Shown here in pieces: positions 41,194 to 49,432 of a stretch of DNA of 64,000 bases. Under the pieces are notes generated by a model that worked only from the letters and a program-made list of their open reading frames with translations, did no database searches and had not been told where the DNA came from. The position numbers were made by a program, and so were the translations under genes. The stretch comes from Streptomyces sp. MP131-18. GTDB lineage: Bacteria; Actinomycetota; Actinomycetes; Streptomycetales; Streptomycetaceae. Location of the stretch: NCBI RefSeq assembly GCF_001984575.1, contig NZ_LZNS01000001.1, forward strand, positions 124,001 through 188,000, in the 5' to 3' direction. How positions within the stretch are numbered: the stretch's first letter is position 1; every line of letters starts with the position of its first letter.

Positions 41194-41220
41194 GGTGGCC
41201 CGGCGCTCGGCCGGGCCACC
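41194..41220 (-). terminator. 11-bp hairpin
   Basis: GGTGGCCCGGC and GCCGGGCCACC around GCTCG, right after the 41225-41809 gene. The 170 bases before it (41024-41193) hold no gene I can support. Confidence 0.8.
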
Positions 41221-41224
41221 GGGG

Positions 41225-41809
41225 TTACGGCTTGGGGGTGTCGTCGGTACCTGTGGCGCCCTGCTCGTCGAGGTGGGCTAGCCGCGCGGTGAGCGCAGCG
41301 GCGAATTCGGGGCCGATTCGGGTGGCGAGCGCGACGAGTTCGGAGATGAGCGCTGCCGCGCCGTCGCCGTTGAGGAGGAAAAGCACGCTGGCGCGGTCGC
41401 TGCTCTTGTTGATGCGGCCGGAGAGCTGCATGGCCAACACGGGTCCTTGGCGGCCGACTTCGACCTGCGCCACGTGGGACTCGTTGAGGAGTACGGCGTG
41501 GTCGGTGTCGATGATGACGCCGTGGCGGTCGTGGGGTCCGCCAGGGCCGACGATGCTGCCGCCCAGTCCGCGCGGGTCGGTGACGGCCGGCGCCGGGTCG
41601 TCCCAGACGATGCGGGTGTGGCCGCCGTGTCCGTGGATGGCCATGACGTCGTCGGTGGAGTCGTAGATGGCGGTGGAGCGGGTGTCGGTGAGCCAGCGCA
41701 GCGCGACGCGGCCGTCGCTGAACTCCAGGCCCTCGACAATGCGGCCGGTGCCAGCGACACCGGTTACGTCCTGGCGGCGGAGGAGGTGGAAGCGTCGGGG
41801 CAGGGCCAC
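41225..41809 (-). CDS. Hypothetical protein with phage VTGVAGTG-type domain (194 aa)
   Basis: Residues about 13-70 (VTGVAGTGRIVEGLEFSDGR, VALRWLTDTRSTAIYDSTDD) match a small beta-barrel domain widespread in actinophages, often preceded by the ribosome-binding early genes. The C-terminal half is helical. Function unknown. Confidence 0.65.
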   Translation of the reverse strand: MALPRRFHLLRRQDVTGVAGTGRIVEGLEFSDGRVALRWLTDTRSTAIYDSTDDVMAIHGHGGHTRIVWDDPAPAVTDPRGLGGSIVGPGGPHDRHGVIIDTDHAVLLNESHVAQVEVGRQGPVLAMQLSGRINKSSDRASVLFLLNGDGAAALISELVALATRIGPEFAAALTARLAHLDEQGATGTDDTPKP

Positions 41810-41811
41810 GA

Positions 41812-42651
41812 TCAGGGCTCCTTCGGGGTGTTGGTGGCGTCGAGTTCGGCGCGGATTCGGTCGGTGGCTTGGGTGTGGGCGGTGCGGGCGACGGGCGACA
41901 GGTACGGCGCCTCACTGTCGAGTGCGTCCAGTTCGGCGCGGACGGCGCGCAGTTGGGCCTCGGCCCGGTCGGCGCGGGCGCGCTGGTCCTCGACGGCCGC
42001 CGCGGCGGCCTCGGCGATCGCGGTGAGCTCGGGTCCGATCGCGGCGAGCACGGCGTCTGTGGCGCGGGCGGCGTCGAAGTCGTCGAGCGCGGTCTCGATC
42101 CGGTCGCGCAGCCCGGCGGCCGGGGTGGGGGCGATCGCGCAGGGGCCTCCCGCGCAGGCGCCCGTGTCGCCGCACTCGCGGCACTCGATCGCCTGTGCGC
42201 CCTCCTGCGGCCTCGAACGCGCGTCCGGCGTCTCCGTGCCTGCGTGGGTGGCTGTGGTGGCGTCCTGCGGGCCGTGGAGCGGCACGGCGGGGGCGAGGAT
42301 CGCGCGGGCCACGGCGAGCGCGTCATGGGCGTCCTGGTCGAGTGCGCCGTCCTGGAACTCGTCGCCGAGGTGCCGCTGCACCTCGGCCGTGCGCCCTGCG
42401 GCCCGGTGCAGCCACGCGGCGATCGCGCGTCCGACGCCGGGGTGCATGGTCGCGATGTACGGCAGGTCGGCGCGCTCGGCGGGGTCGTCGGTACCGCTGC
42501 GGTCGGCAACGATCATGTCGTCGGCGCAGCGGATCACGTGCTCGTCGGTCACGGTCCACGGCTCGGGGGACGCGCGGTGCGCGGAGGTGGCCGCCGTCTC
42601 CAGCCGCTCGGCGGCGGCGGTGAGGGTTTCGGCGGGCGTGGGCTCGGTCAT
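41812..42651 (-). CDS. Hypothetical protein (279 aa)
   Basis: N-terminal domain with PEPWTVTDEHVIRCADDMIV and YIATMHPGVGRAIAAWLHRA is a common Streptomyces phage pattern; a Cys-rich hinge (CRECGDTGACAGGPC) and a C-terminal coiled coil (EDQRARADRAEAQLRAVRAE) follow. Overlaps the upstream gene as ATGA. Confidence 0.65.
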   Translation of the reverse strand: MTEPTPAETLTAAAERLETAATSAHRASPEPWTVTDEHVIRCADDMIVADRSGTDDPAERADLPYIATMHPGVGRAIAAWLHRAAGRTAEVQRHLGDEFQDGALDQDAHDALAVARAILAPAVPLHGPQDATTATHAGTETPDARSRPQEGAQAIECRECGDTGACAGGPCAIAPTPAAGLRDRIETALDDFDAARATDAVLAAIGPELTAIAEAAAAAVEDQRARADRAEAQLRAVRAELDALDSEAPYLSPVARTAHTQATDRIRAELDATNTPKEP

Positions 42652-42947
42652 CGGTCGGTCTCCTCGGTGGCGGTCGGCGCCCCGGCAGCCACGGCGTTGA
42701 TGGCGGGGTACAGGTCGGCGAACGAGAAACAGGCGTCGATCACCTGGGTCAGCACATCGCCGTCCTTGGGGTGCGGATCGCCCTCCGGGTGGCGGCGCCC
42801 CTGGACGTAGCCCATGACGGCGGCGTCCCGGATGAGGGCCCGCTCGCGGTCGGTGAGCCGGGCGAGGACGTTGTTGATGGCGTCGGCGCGTTGCTGGGCG
42901 CGCTGTTCCAGGTAGCGGACGAGGTAGTCCGGCAGGACGTCAGGCAC
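42648..42947 (-). CDS. Hypothetical protein (99 aa)
   Basis: Helical (LPDYLVRYLEQRAQQRADAI, LTDRERALIRDAAVMGYVQG). GTG 42947 overlaps the upstream gene by 8 bases. Not recognised. Confidence 0.6.
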   Translation of the reverse strand: MPDVLPDYLVRYLEQRAQQRADAINNVLARLTDRERALIRDAAVMGYVQGRRHPEGDPHPKDGDVLTQVIDACFSFADLYPAINAVAAGAPTATEETDR

Positions 42948-43152
42948 GGCGGTTCTCCTCGGTGGCGGGGGCGGGCAGGGCGGCGGTGCGGCGCGCGGCG
43001 CGCTTGGCTGCTCGGCGTGCTCGGCGGTTCGCGCGGGGCGGCTCGACGCCGTCGGGCAGCAGCTCCTCGCCGCCGAGTACGAGCTGGGTCTCCCACGCGG
43101 CGCCGGGGGTACCGGGGCGCTCACCACGCGGGGCGCTGGACGGGCCGGCCAT
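42940..43152 (-). CDS. Small basic protein (70 aa)
   Basis: Starts AGPSSAPRGERPGTPGAAWE; the C-terminus is very basic (RRARRAAKRAARRTAA) and may bind nucleic acid. Coupled to both neighbours. Confidence 0.55.
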   Translation of the reverse strand: MAGPSSAPRGERPGTPGAAWETQLVLGGEELLPDGVEPPRANRRARRAAKRAARRTAALPAPATEENRRA

Positions 43153-43547
43153 CACGCCTCACCCCCGGCGTGGGCGGCGCGGTGCCGGGCGCGGATCGTG
43201 GCCCACACGGCGTCGCGCTCCTCGTCGGTGGTCGCGGCGTGCATCGCGAGCGCATCCGCGACGGTCCAGCCGTTGACCGTCACCGACGGCGCGGCGGCGA
43301 GCGCCAGGCGCAGCGCGGTGCCGAGGTCGAAGCGGTGATGGTCGAGCCACTCGTCGGTGCGCTCGGATGGGACCGACTCGTAGGACCAGGTGCCGTCGGC
43401 GCCGAGACACTGGCCGTGGCGGACGACGGCCCACCGGTCCCGGCCGCGGTACTCCACGGCGAGCGCGAAGGAGTGGCCGTTGATGTCGTCCTCGGGCAGG
43501 CAGTTGACCTCGTAGCGGGTCGGCTGGATACGGGCGGGGGCGCTCAC
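43152..43547 (-). CDS. Hypothetical protein (131 aa)
   Basis: Beta-rich start (SFALAVEYRGRDRWAVVRHG) and helical C-terminus (ALAMHAATTDEERDAVWATI). GTG 43547 overlaps the upstream gene as GTGA. A pattern common in Streptomyces phages; function unknown. Confidence 0.6.
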   Translation of the reverse strand: MSAPARIQPTRYEVNCLPEDDINGHSFALAVEYRGRDRWAVVRHGQCLGADGTWSYESVPSERTDEWLDHHRFDLGTALRLALAAAPSVTVNGWTVADALAMHAATTDEERDAVWATIRARHRAAHAGGEA

Positions 43548-43777
43548 CGGGCACCCCCGGCGGCGGTCAGGCGCTCCAGTTCGGCAGCGATCGCGGCGCG
43601 CTCGACGTCCGAGTCGTGCATCGGCCGGTTCCAGTGGCACCGGCCGCACCAGAAAGCGGACGGCTCCGGCTGCTCGACGAACGAGGTGCACAGCGGGCGC
43701 GGGTTGTTGGGCACGTTCCGGGCGGCGGCCTCGGCAGCGCGGGCCGCGCGCTCGGCCCGGGCGGGGGTGGTGCTCAT
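43544..43777 (-). CDS. Small Cys-containing protein (77 aa)
   Basis: Helical Ala-rich start, then C-x14-CGRCHWNRPMHDSD-type cluster that may bind zinc, then a helix. Not recognised. Confidence 0.55.
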   Translation of the reverse strand: MSTTPARAERAARAAEAAARNVPNNPRPLCTSFVEQPEPSAFWCGRCHWNRPMHDSDVERAAIAAELERLTAAGGAR

Positions 43778-43815
43778 CTGGTCCTCCAGGTCGGTGGTGT
43801 GGTGTGCTGTCGGGG

Positions 43816-43844
43816 CGCCCGGGCCGGTTGCTGCGGCCCGGGCG
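43816..43844 (-). terminator. 11-bp hairpin
   Basis: CGCCCGGGCCG and CGGCCCGGGCG around GTTGCTG, just after the PP-loop enzyme gene. Confidence 0.75.
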
Positions 43845-43857
43845 TCCTGCGTGGTGG

Positions 43858-44958
43858 TCACGGGGTGGCGGTCTGGTTCAACTCGGCGTGCTGCTCGGGG
43901 GTGATCAGGCCGGAGGTGAGCCAGTCGTCGGTGATGTCGCCCTGCCCGGGCAGGGGGGCGACGCAGGAAGAGCACAGGCGCCCGGCGGGCGCGGTGTCGG
44001 TGGCGCCGGCGGGGTCCTTTCGGCCCCAGCGGCAGCGCCGTTCGCCCGCCGCCTCCGCTTCGGCCTCCAGCGCCCGCAGCCGGGCGGCGACCTCCGGGTA
44101 GAAGAACTCGACCTCGTCCAGCTCTCCTGGCTTGGCGTAGGCCCCGCACAGGCACTCGCCCGACATGTGCAGGTGCTCGGTGACGGGATTGAGGGGCAGC
44201 GCATCCGGCGTGCACAGCCGGTGCTCGGCGTGGTCGTGCTGTTCCTGGCAGCGGTGGCGGGCGCGGTACTCGCGCATGTGGGCGTCGGTCCAGTGCACCA
44301 GCGGCGAGACCCACACGATGGACCCGGCTGGGTCGATCGCCTCGGCGTTGCGGAACCGGCGGTCCGTCTCGTCCCAGCGCATCCCGCCGAGGTAGATGAT
44401 CCGGCGGCGCTCGGCGCGGGGCAGTCGCCGCTGGTCGCCGAGCACGGAGTTGCGGAACGCCATGAGCGGCTGGTCCTTGAGGTGGCGGTACATCACCTTG
44501 TGCCCGGCCGGGCCCGGGAAGCCCTTCCAGACGGGCCGCACGCCGGCGTTGGGGCCGGTGGAGGCGATGACCCGGCCCATGACCAGGTCCTCGTAGCGGT
44601 TGCGCGGCTGGAGGACGTGGAGGGTGTCGCCCCAGGCGTCGGCGACCTCGCGGACGTGCTGGGTGGTGTCCGGGATACCGGTGCCGGTGTTGACGTGGAG
44701 CACCGCGTCGTACCGGCCGCGCAGGAGGTGGCCGACGACGACGGAGTCGTTGCCGCCGGAGAACAGCCAGAACACCCCGGCGGCCTCCCGGAAGCGGGCG
44801 AGGGCCTCGTCGAGGATTTCGTAGCTGCGCCCGATGGCCTCGTCCAGGGTGCGGGCCTCGTGCTCGCTCTCCCCGGCCTTGGGCGGCTTCTTGGCGAGCA
44901 CATCGGGCATGCCGGGGAACATGTCCCCGGGCGCCCGGCGGGGGCTTCGAGCGGTCAT
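43858..44958 (-). CDS. PAPS reductase-like PP-loop enzyme (366 aa)
   Basis: Member of the adenine nucleotide alpha-hydrolase group: PP-loop SGGNDS at residues 67-72 (WLFSGGNDSVVVGHLLRG), then VLHVNTGTGIPDTTQHV. The C-terminal third has several Cys (CQEQHDHAEHRLC, CLCGAYAKPG, CSSC) that could hold an iron-sulfur or zinc site. Phage homologues are common; they may act in nucleotide or DNA sulfur chemistry or in making a small defence or counter-defence molecule. Specificity cannot be read here. Confidence 0.85.
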   Translation of the reverse strand: MTARSPRRAPGDMFPGMPDVLAKKPPKAGESEHEARTLDEAIGRSYEILDEALARFREAAGVFWLFSGGNDSVVVGHLLRGRYDAVLHVNTGTGIPDTTQHVREVADAWGDTLHVLQPRNRYEDLVMGRVIASTGPNAGVRPVWKGFPGPAGHKVMYRHLKDQPLMAFRNSVLGDQRRLPRAERRRIIYLGGMRWDETDRRFRNAEAIDPAGSIVWVSPLVHWTDAHMREYRARHRCQEQHDHAEHRLCTPDALPLNPVTEHLHMSGECLCGAYAKPGELDEVEFFYPEVAARLRALEAEAEAAGERRCRWGRKDPAGATDTAPAGRLCSSCVAPLPGQGDITDDWLTSGLITPEQHAELNQTATP

Positions 44959-45170
44959 GGGGTCGGGTCTCCTGTCGGTAGCTGGGGCTGGAGGGGGATC
45001 GCGGTCTGTCCGGTCACGCGGCCGTGGGCGCCGTCCGACACGGCCACCGCCGCGACCGCCGCGGGCTGCGGGGCGGTGTTGCGGCGGCAGATGGGGCCGA
45101 TGCCGGCGGCGCGGGACGCTGGGGCGCGAAGGGGGTGCCTGCACACACGGCACACGGCGGCGGCGGTCAT
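44955..45170 (-). CDS. DUF6011-like zinc-ribbon protein (71 aa)
   Basis: CRVCRHPLRAPASRAAGIGP followed by IC is the characteristic CxxC...GIGPxC pattern of DUF6011. The C-terminal half is flexible. Coupled to the PP-loop gene by ATGA. Confidence 0.7.
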   Translation of the reverse strand: MTAAAVCRVCRHPLRAPASRAAGIGPICRRNTAPQPAAVAAVAVSDGAHGRVTGQTAIPLQPQLPTGDPTP

Positions 45171-45496
45171 CGGCCGGCCTTTCGGCGGGTGTCGGCGATG
45201 AGGGTCGCGGCGTCGGGGTGGGCGTCGACTGCGGCGCGGAGTGCGTGCCACCAGGTGTCGGCGTAGTGCTGCTGTTCGCGTAGGTCGCGGAGTTGCTGTT
45301 GGACGCGTTCGAGGCGGGCGCCGAGTTTGTCGCAGGTGCATTCGGCGTCGGGGTCTTGGACGCGGGCCATGCAGCCGGGCATGAGGCAGAGGGCGCCGTC
45401 GGGGTCGGTCCACCAGTGGCATCCGGTGGGGATGGTGTCGGGGGTGGTGGGTGTGGGGTTGTCGCGGTCGCCGAGCGCGGCCTGCACGGCGGTCAT
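45167..45496 (-). CDS. Cys-containing helical protein (109 aa)
   Basis: CHWWTDPDGALCLMPGCMAR with a further CTCDKLG suggests zinc binding; residues 58-85 form a coiled coil (LERVQQQLRDLREQQHYADT). Not recognised. Confidence 0.6.
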   Translation of the reverse strand: MTAVQAALGDRDNPTPTTPDTIPTGCHWWTDPDGALCLMPGCMARVQDPDAECTCDKLGARLERVQQQLRDLREQQHYADTWWHALRAAVDAHPDAATLIADTRRKAGR

Positions 45497-45846
45497 GGGG
45501 TCTCGCCGTTGATCGGCAGACGGCCCTGCACGCCGGTGCGCGCAGCCTGCTTCGCGGCGCAGCGTCGGCACGGCTCCTCGAAGTGGATCGGGCCGGAGCC
45601 GAGCGCCCATGCCTTCTGCGACTTCACGAAGTCGGCGAGGGTGCCGGCGGCTGCCATGTCGTCGATGGCCTCGTCGGTGGGCCATGGCTCGTCGAGTGGG
45701 TCGTGGCAGCCGCAGGGGCAGCCGGGTTCGCCTCCGATGCCGAGGGCGGTGGTGTGTGCCCAGCACGCGTGGTGCCGGTGGCGTTGGCAGGGCGTGCAGA
45801 TCGTGGTGTGGGTGCCGAACGGCACGATGGTCTTCCTGCGGGTCAT
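45493..45846 (-). CDS. Cys/His-rich protein (117 aa)
   Basis: Clusters CTPCQRHRHHACWAH, CPCGCHDP and CRRCAAKQ point to two zinc sites. Coupled at both ends. Not recognised beyond that. Confidence 0.6.
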   Translation of the reverse strand: MTRRKTIVPFGTHTTICTPCQRHRHHACWAHTTALGIGGEPGCPCGCHDPLDEPWPTDEAIDDMAAAGTLADFVKSQKAWALGSGPIHFEEPCRRCAAKQAARTGVQGRLPINGETP

Positions 45847-46007
45847 GAGGCGGCCTTCCCTTCGGTGTCGGTGCGGCTGGGGTGGCTGGTGGGGAGCACG
45901 CGTCCGCGGCGTCCGGTGCAGCGCCAGCCGGGGCGGGCTGCGCACCACGGGCAGGCGCGGTCCAGACCCGGCGGACGCGGGCGCCGCGGGGCGGCTGGGG
46001 CGGTCAC
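45843..46007 (-). CDS. Small zinc-finger-like protein (54 aa)
   Basis: ACPWCAARPGWRCTGRRGRV followed by SHPSR resembles the C-x2-C-x6-C...H zinc finger found at the C-terminus of the next gene (CPRCQTPIGKGCRLPSGRPR). GTGA overlap with it. Confidence 0.55.
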   Translation of the reverse strand: MTAPAAPRRPRPPGLDRACPWCAARPGWRCTGRRGRVLPTSHPSRTDTEGKAAS

Positions 46008-46549
46008 GAGGCGGCCTCCCAGCGCTGCCGGGCAGCCTGCGCGCGCTCGCGGTGCGGCCCGGCGGTCCGCGGCCGTCCGGACGGGAGGCGGCAGCCCTTC
46101 CCGATCGGGGTCTGGCAGCGGGGGCACACGACCGACATCGCCCCGGGCGCGCGCCGTTCGGCCGGTATCGACCGGCCGACCCCGGAGACGAGCGCGGCGA
46201 CCGGGCGCGGCTGCTCAAGCCCGCTGGCGGCGCGGACACGCTGCCCGCGCAGGGCGGCGAGGTAGGCAGGCACGTCGTCCGGGTCGGCGTCCGGCACCTC
46301 GGCGGACAGGCCGGGGCCCACGAAGTCCGAGGCGGCGGCAGCGCGGCGTTCGCGGACCGCGTTGCGGATGTCGGAAATCTTCACCCACTGCTGGGTGCGG
46401 ATCAGGTCGGCGGCGGCGGCCATGCAGTCCCGGTACGGCAGGTCACCCAGGGCGGCGTGCCACACGTCGGGAGTGCGGTCGTCAAGCCGGTTGAGGACGT
46501 TTGCTGCGGAGAGAAGTTCCAGGAGATCGGCGGTCTGGTCGAGGTTCAT
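46004..46549 (-). CDS. Replication-region protein with C-terminal zinc finger (181 aa)
   Basis: The N-terminal domain (DQTADLLELLSAANVLNRLD, WHAALGDLPYRDCMAAAADL, KISDIRNAVRERRAA) resembles the helicase-loader-like proteins next to actinophage replication initiators; the C-terminus carries CPRCQTPIGKGC. Overlaps the initiator-like gene by ATGA. Confidence 0.65.
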   Translation of the reverse strand: MNLDQTADLLELLSAANVLNRLDDRTPDVWHAALGDLPYRDCMAAAADLIRTQQWVKISDIRNAVRERRAAAASDFVGPGLSAEVPDADPDDVPAYLAALRGQRVRAASGLEQPRPVAALVSGVGRSIPAERRAPGAMSVVCPRCQTPIGKGCRLPSGRPRTAGPHRERAQAARQRWEAAS

Positions 46550-47424
46550 GAGGTCTGCTCCTGTGCGCGGGCGCGGAAGCGGGCGATCACGGATGCGTTG
46601 TGGCTCGGCGGTGGGGGTGCAGCGCCGACAGCGGCCGGGAGCGGGGAGCGCCCAGCCGCCGGGGCGTCCGGGAGGGCTCTCCAAGCCGGCAGGAAGTAGC
46701 GGGCCGACCGGGGAGCGGTGCGCGCGCCCTGTGCCGACGCGACTGCTGAGGCGACGAGAGCGTCGATGCCACACCGCTTGATCAGCGCTTCGACGACGAA
46801 CCAGTCGGTGGTCCCGAGGTCCCATCCGACGCCCCGGATGCCTGCCGCGCCGATGGCGTCGACGAGCGGTCGGGAGTTCGCAGGGATTCGGGGGCGGTCC
46901 CCGATACGGGCATCCGGCGCGCCGTCGGGGCTAGCTTTCTTCTCCTCCGTAGGAGGAGAAGGGGAGGGGACGGGACGGGCTGGGTTGGGGGCAGCGTCAC
47001 CGTGACGGCGCGTAGACGCGTCTACATCCCCGTCTACCTCAGATTGCTCCGGGGGCGTGATCTGCGTCTTCTTCTTGTTATCCCGCCATCGCTGCTGTCG
47101 TTCTGACTTGGCTTTGCGAGCCAAGTCGACGTCAACTCGACTCGGATTGCGTTCCAGATACTGATGAATGCAGTACGAGTTGGCATCGAGTTCGGGGCAC
47201 GACTCGCAGTCGTGGTCCTTCTGGTGCCACAGTCCCGCGTCCACCAACGCCTTGATCATTCGCGGGGTGCCGTACAGCCTGGCGATCTGCTTGGGCACCA
47301 CGCCGTCGGTCGCCTGCTGGGCAGCCCACGACCCGCAGCGGACGTACAGGCCGATCGCGGGAGTCCCGGCTGCGAACACCTTGGGGTGGCAGTGGAACCC
47401 GTCGTCGATCTTGAACCACGGCAT
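46546..47424 (-). CDS. Phage replication initiator-like protein (292 aa)
   Basis: Starts PWFKIDDGFHCHPKVFAAGT, the hallmark of a winged-helix protein in actinophage replication modules; a second helical segment lies at about 190-250 (WFVVEALIKRCGIDALVASA). The middle is a charged, Pro-rich linker with KKKTQITPPEQ. By analogy with DnaD/O-type proteins it would bind the phage origin and recruit helicase. Confidence 0.75.
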   Translation of the reverse strand: MPWFKIDDGFHCHPKVFAAGTPAIGLYVRCGSWAAQQATDGVVPKQIARLYGTPRMIKALVDAGLWHQKDHDCESCPELDANSYCIHQYLERNPSRVDVDLARKAKSERQQRWRDNKKKTQITPPEQSEVDGDVDASTRRHGDAAPNPARPVPSPSPPTEEKKASPDGAPDARIGDRPRIPANSRPLVDAIGAAGIRGVGWDLGTTDWFVVEALIKRCGIDALVASAVASAQGARTAPRSARYFLPAWRALPDAPAAGRSPLPAAVGAAPPPPSHNASVIARFRARAQEQTS

Positions 47425-47433
47425 GTGGTGCTC

Positions 47434-47691
47434 CTACTGCTGCGTCTGGGGGGTGGATTGGGTGTCGCGGTCGCGGGCGAGGCGCCAGCGGTCGTGGCGG
47501 GTGAGGCCGCCGCGGACGCCCCACCGGCGGTCCGGGCCGCACCCGGCCTCCTCGGCCATGGCGGCGGCGAGGCAGGCGCGGCGGACGGGGCACCGGCCGC
47601 AGATCGCGACCGCCTGCGCGGTGTCGGCCGCGAACCACAGCTCCGTGTCGACCTGGCCGCAGGCGGCGCGGTCGGCCCAGTGGCCGGCCAT
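47434..47691 (-). CDS. WhiB-family regulator (85 aa)
   Basis: Four Cys at 11, 31, 34 and 40 (AACG, then ICGRCPVRRACL) form the iron-sulfur binding set, and GVRGG (58-62) is the WhiB turn. Such proteins bind sigma factor region 4. In phages a WhiB can alter host gene expression or superinfection outcome. TGATG overlap with the upstream HTH gene. Confidence 0.9.
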   Translation of the reverse strand: MAGHWADRAACGQVDTELWFAADTAQAVAICGRCPVRRACLAAAMAEEAGCGPDRRWGVRGGLTRHDRWRLARDRDTQSTPQTQQ

Positions 47692-48554
47692 CACGCCGCC
47701 TCCCGCTGCTGGCGCTTGCGTGCGCGGGAGATGGCTTTCTGGACGCCGTCGCGGGTGACGCCGAGGCGCTCCGCGGCCTGGGTGCGGGTGTAGCCCTGGC
47801 GTTCGAGCCATTCGGCGTCCTCGGCGACCGCCAGGTAGCGGGGCGTTGCGCCTGCGGGCTCGCTCTCGGGCGCGTCAGGGTCGTCGATGCCGCCCCAGTC
47901 CTCCCACCACGTCGGGTCGGGCCATCCGCCGCGTGCCGCGCGATTCACGGCGCGCACGTTGCTGCCAGGGGCGGTTGCGAGCTGGTCGTAGGCGGTGGTG
48001 ATCCGGTCGGCGACGGAGCGGGATACCTCAGCCGTGCGGGCGTTGACGAGGGCGTGGATGACCGTGTGGTCCACGCCTGCGGTGTCGCCGATGATCTTGC
48101 ATGTGTGGCCGGCGGCTTGGAGGGCGCGGACGCGGCGGATGCTGCCGGTTGCGTCGGTGGTCCGCCGTCCTGCGAGGACGGTGGTGAGCTCCAACGCGAG
48201 GATCTTGTCGGCGGTGGCGCGGCGGACCCGGGGTGTGGTGCCGTTGAGGATGTTGGAGATGGTGGACGTGGAGCAGTTCAGGGCGGTCCGGATCTGGGTC
48301 CAGCCGGCTCCGTCGGCCATGAGTGCGCGGAGGTGTTCGGCGGCCGGTGCGGCGGGGACGGTGAGGGTGTCACCGGTGCCGTTGCGCAGGCGGCGCCACT
48401 TGTCGTAGCGGCGGGCCGCGGCGGCACATCGGTCGCATCCGCAGCCGGAGATGCCTTGCTGGGGGCGCCCCTTGGCACGGGCGGTGGTGCCGTGCGGGGC
48501 GAGCGGGGACCTGAAGCCCTTGTTCCTGGGCGCGCGTTGGGCGGTGGTGGTCAT
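47691..48554 (-). CDS. Multi-HTH DNA-binding protein (287 aa)
   Basis: A Cys-pair start (GISGCGCDRCAAAARRYDKW) is followed by a LacI-like HTH (WTQIRTALNCSTSTISNILN), a second HTH (TCKIIGDTAGVDHTVIHALV) and a C-terminal sigma-like HTH (GYTRTQAAERLGVTRDGVQK). A paralogue with the same start pattern lies at 49433-50239. Role presumably regulatory within the early operon. Confidence 0.75.
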   Translation of the reverse strand: MTTTAQRAPRNKGFRSPLAPHGTTARAKGRPQQGISGCGCDRCAAAARRYDKWRRLRNGTGDTLTVPAAPAAEHLRALMADGAGWTQIRTALNCSTSTISNILNGTTPRVRRATADKILALELTTVLAGRRTTDATGSIRRVRALQAAGHTCKIIGDTAGVDHTVIHALVNARTAEVSRSVADRITTAYDQLATAPGSNVRAVNRAARGGWPDPTWWEDWGGIDDPDAPESEPAGATPRYLAVAEDAEWLERQGYTRTQAAERLGVTRDGVQKAISRARKRQQREAA

Positions 48555-48922
48555 GCTGCCTCACCGTCCCGGGCGGCGACGCCGATCCATTGGCGGCAGG
48601 CGGACGCCTTGGTGGTGGCCCTCTTGGAGGGGGCGTAGCCGTGGGCGCGGATGATGCCGCAGCGGGCGGCGATGGAGAGTTGGGGGCCCCACTGGTGGTG
48701 GTCGGCGGGCTCGTCGACGAGGCCCTCGCGGACGAGGTCGGCGGCCTGGAACGGGGTGCCGCGCGCGGCCATGATGGCTATGGCGGCTTGGCAGGCGGCG
48801 GCCCATGAGGGGGCGGTGCGCTGCTGGGCGCGGGCCATGCCGCGCTGCTTCGCGCGTTCCCCAGCGGCCGGGTTCACCGCGCCCTGCACGACGGCGGGGA
48901 GCTGGAGCTGCTGGCCGGTCAC
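48551..48922 (-). CDS. Hypothetical early phage protein (123 aa)
   Basis: Conserved-looking core PFQAADLVREGLVDEPADHH, WGPQLSIAARCGIIRAHGYA, PSKRATTKASACRQWIG; this pattern recurs in actinophage recombination/replication regions without known function. GTG 48922 overlaps the upstream gene as GTGA. Confidence 0.65.
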   Translation of the reverse strand: MTGQQLQLPAVVQGAVNPAAGERAKQRGMARAQQRTAPSWAAACQAAIAIMAARGTPFQAADLVREGLVDEPADHHQWGPQLSIAARCGIIRAHGYAPSKRATTKASACRQWIGVAARDGEAA

Positions 48923-49365
48923 GACGCCGCTCCGTTCTGCTCGCGGAGGGCGAGGCGGGTGATGCCGGTGACGGTGATCAGAAGCGAAGCCACATCGTCG
49001 ACGTGCCGGTCGCCGTCGTTGACCGAGGCGTTGAACAGGGCAAGGGGGGTGTCCTTGTCGCCGTTCGCGTAGGCGATGAGGAAGCGGCTGGCCCACGTGC
49101 TGGACTGACTGTCCCGCCCGGCGTTCGGGAGGGTCTGCATGGCCCACATGTCGCCGCGCGAGAGGTCGGGGGCGTGCTCCCCGTAAAGGCTCCTGAGCGA
49201 GTTGGTCCCGGCGGCGGCGAGAGCGCAGCACACGCCGTACATGCGGTCGGGGGTGCTGGACTCGCCGATCTGCTGGAGTAGATCGGCGGCCCGCGCGGTG
49301 TCGTCGGCGACGGCGGCGGCCAGCATGTCGAAGACGAGATGCGCGTTGTGCTTGATGTCGTCCAT
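48919..49365 (-). CDS. Helical hypothetical protein (148 aa)
   Basis: Helical repeat-like start (HLVFDMLAAAVADDTARAAD, LLQQIGES) and IAYANGDKDTPLALFNASVN. Not recognised. A hairpin separates it from the next upstream gene. Confidence 0.6.
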   Translation of the reverse strand: MDDIKHNAHLVFDMLAAAVADDTARAADLLQQIGESSTPDRMYGVCCALAAAGTNSLRSLYGEHAPDLSRGDMWAMQTLPNAGRDSQSSTWASRFLIAYANGDKDTPLALFNASVNDGDRHVDDVASLLITVTGITRLALREQNGAAS

Positions 49366-49391
49366 CTGGTGCTCCTCGGTATGGTCGGGGT

Positions 49392-49426
49392 GGCCGCCCC
49401 CGCTGCTGCGGGCGGCGGGGGCGGCC
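49392..49426 (-). terminator. 12-bp hairpin
   Basis: GGCCGCCCCCGC and GCGGGGGCGGCC around an 11-base loop, just after the 49433-50239 gene. Confidence 0.75.
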
Positions 49427-49432
49427 CGGGGG

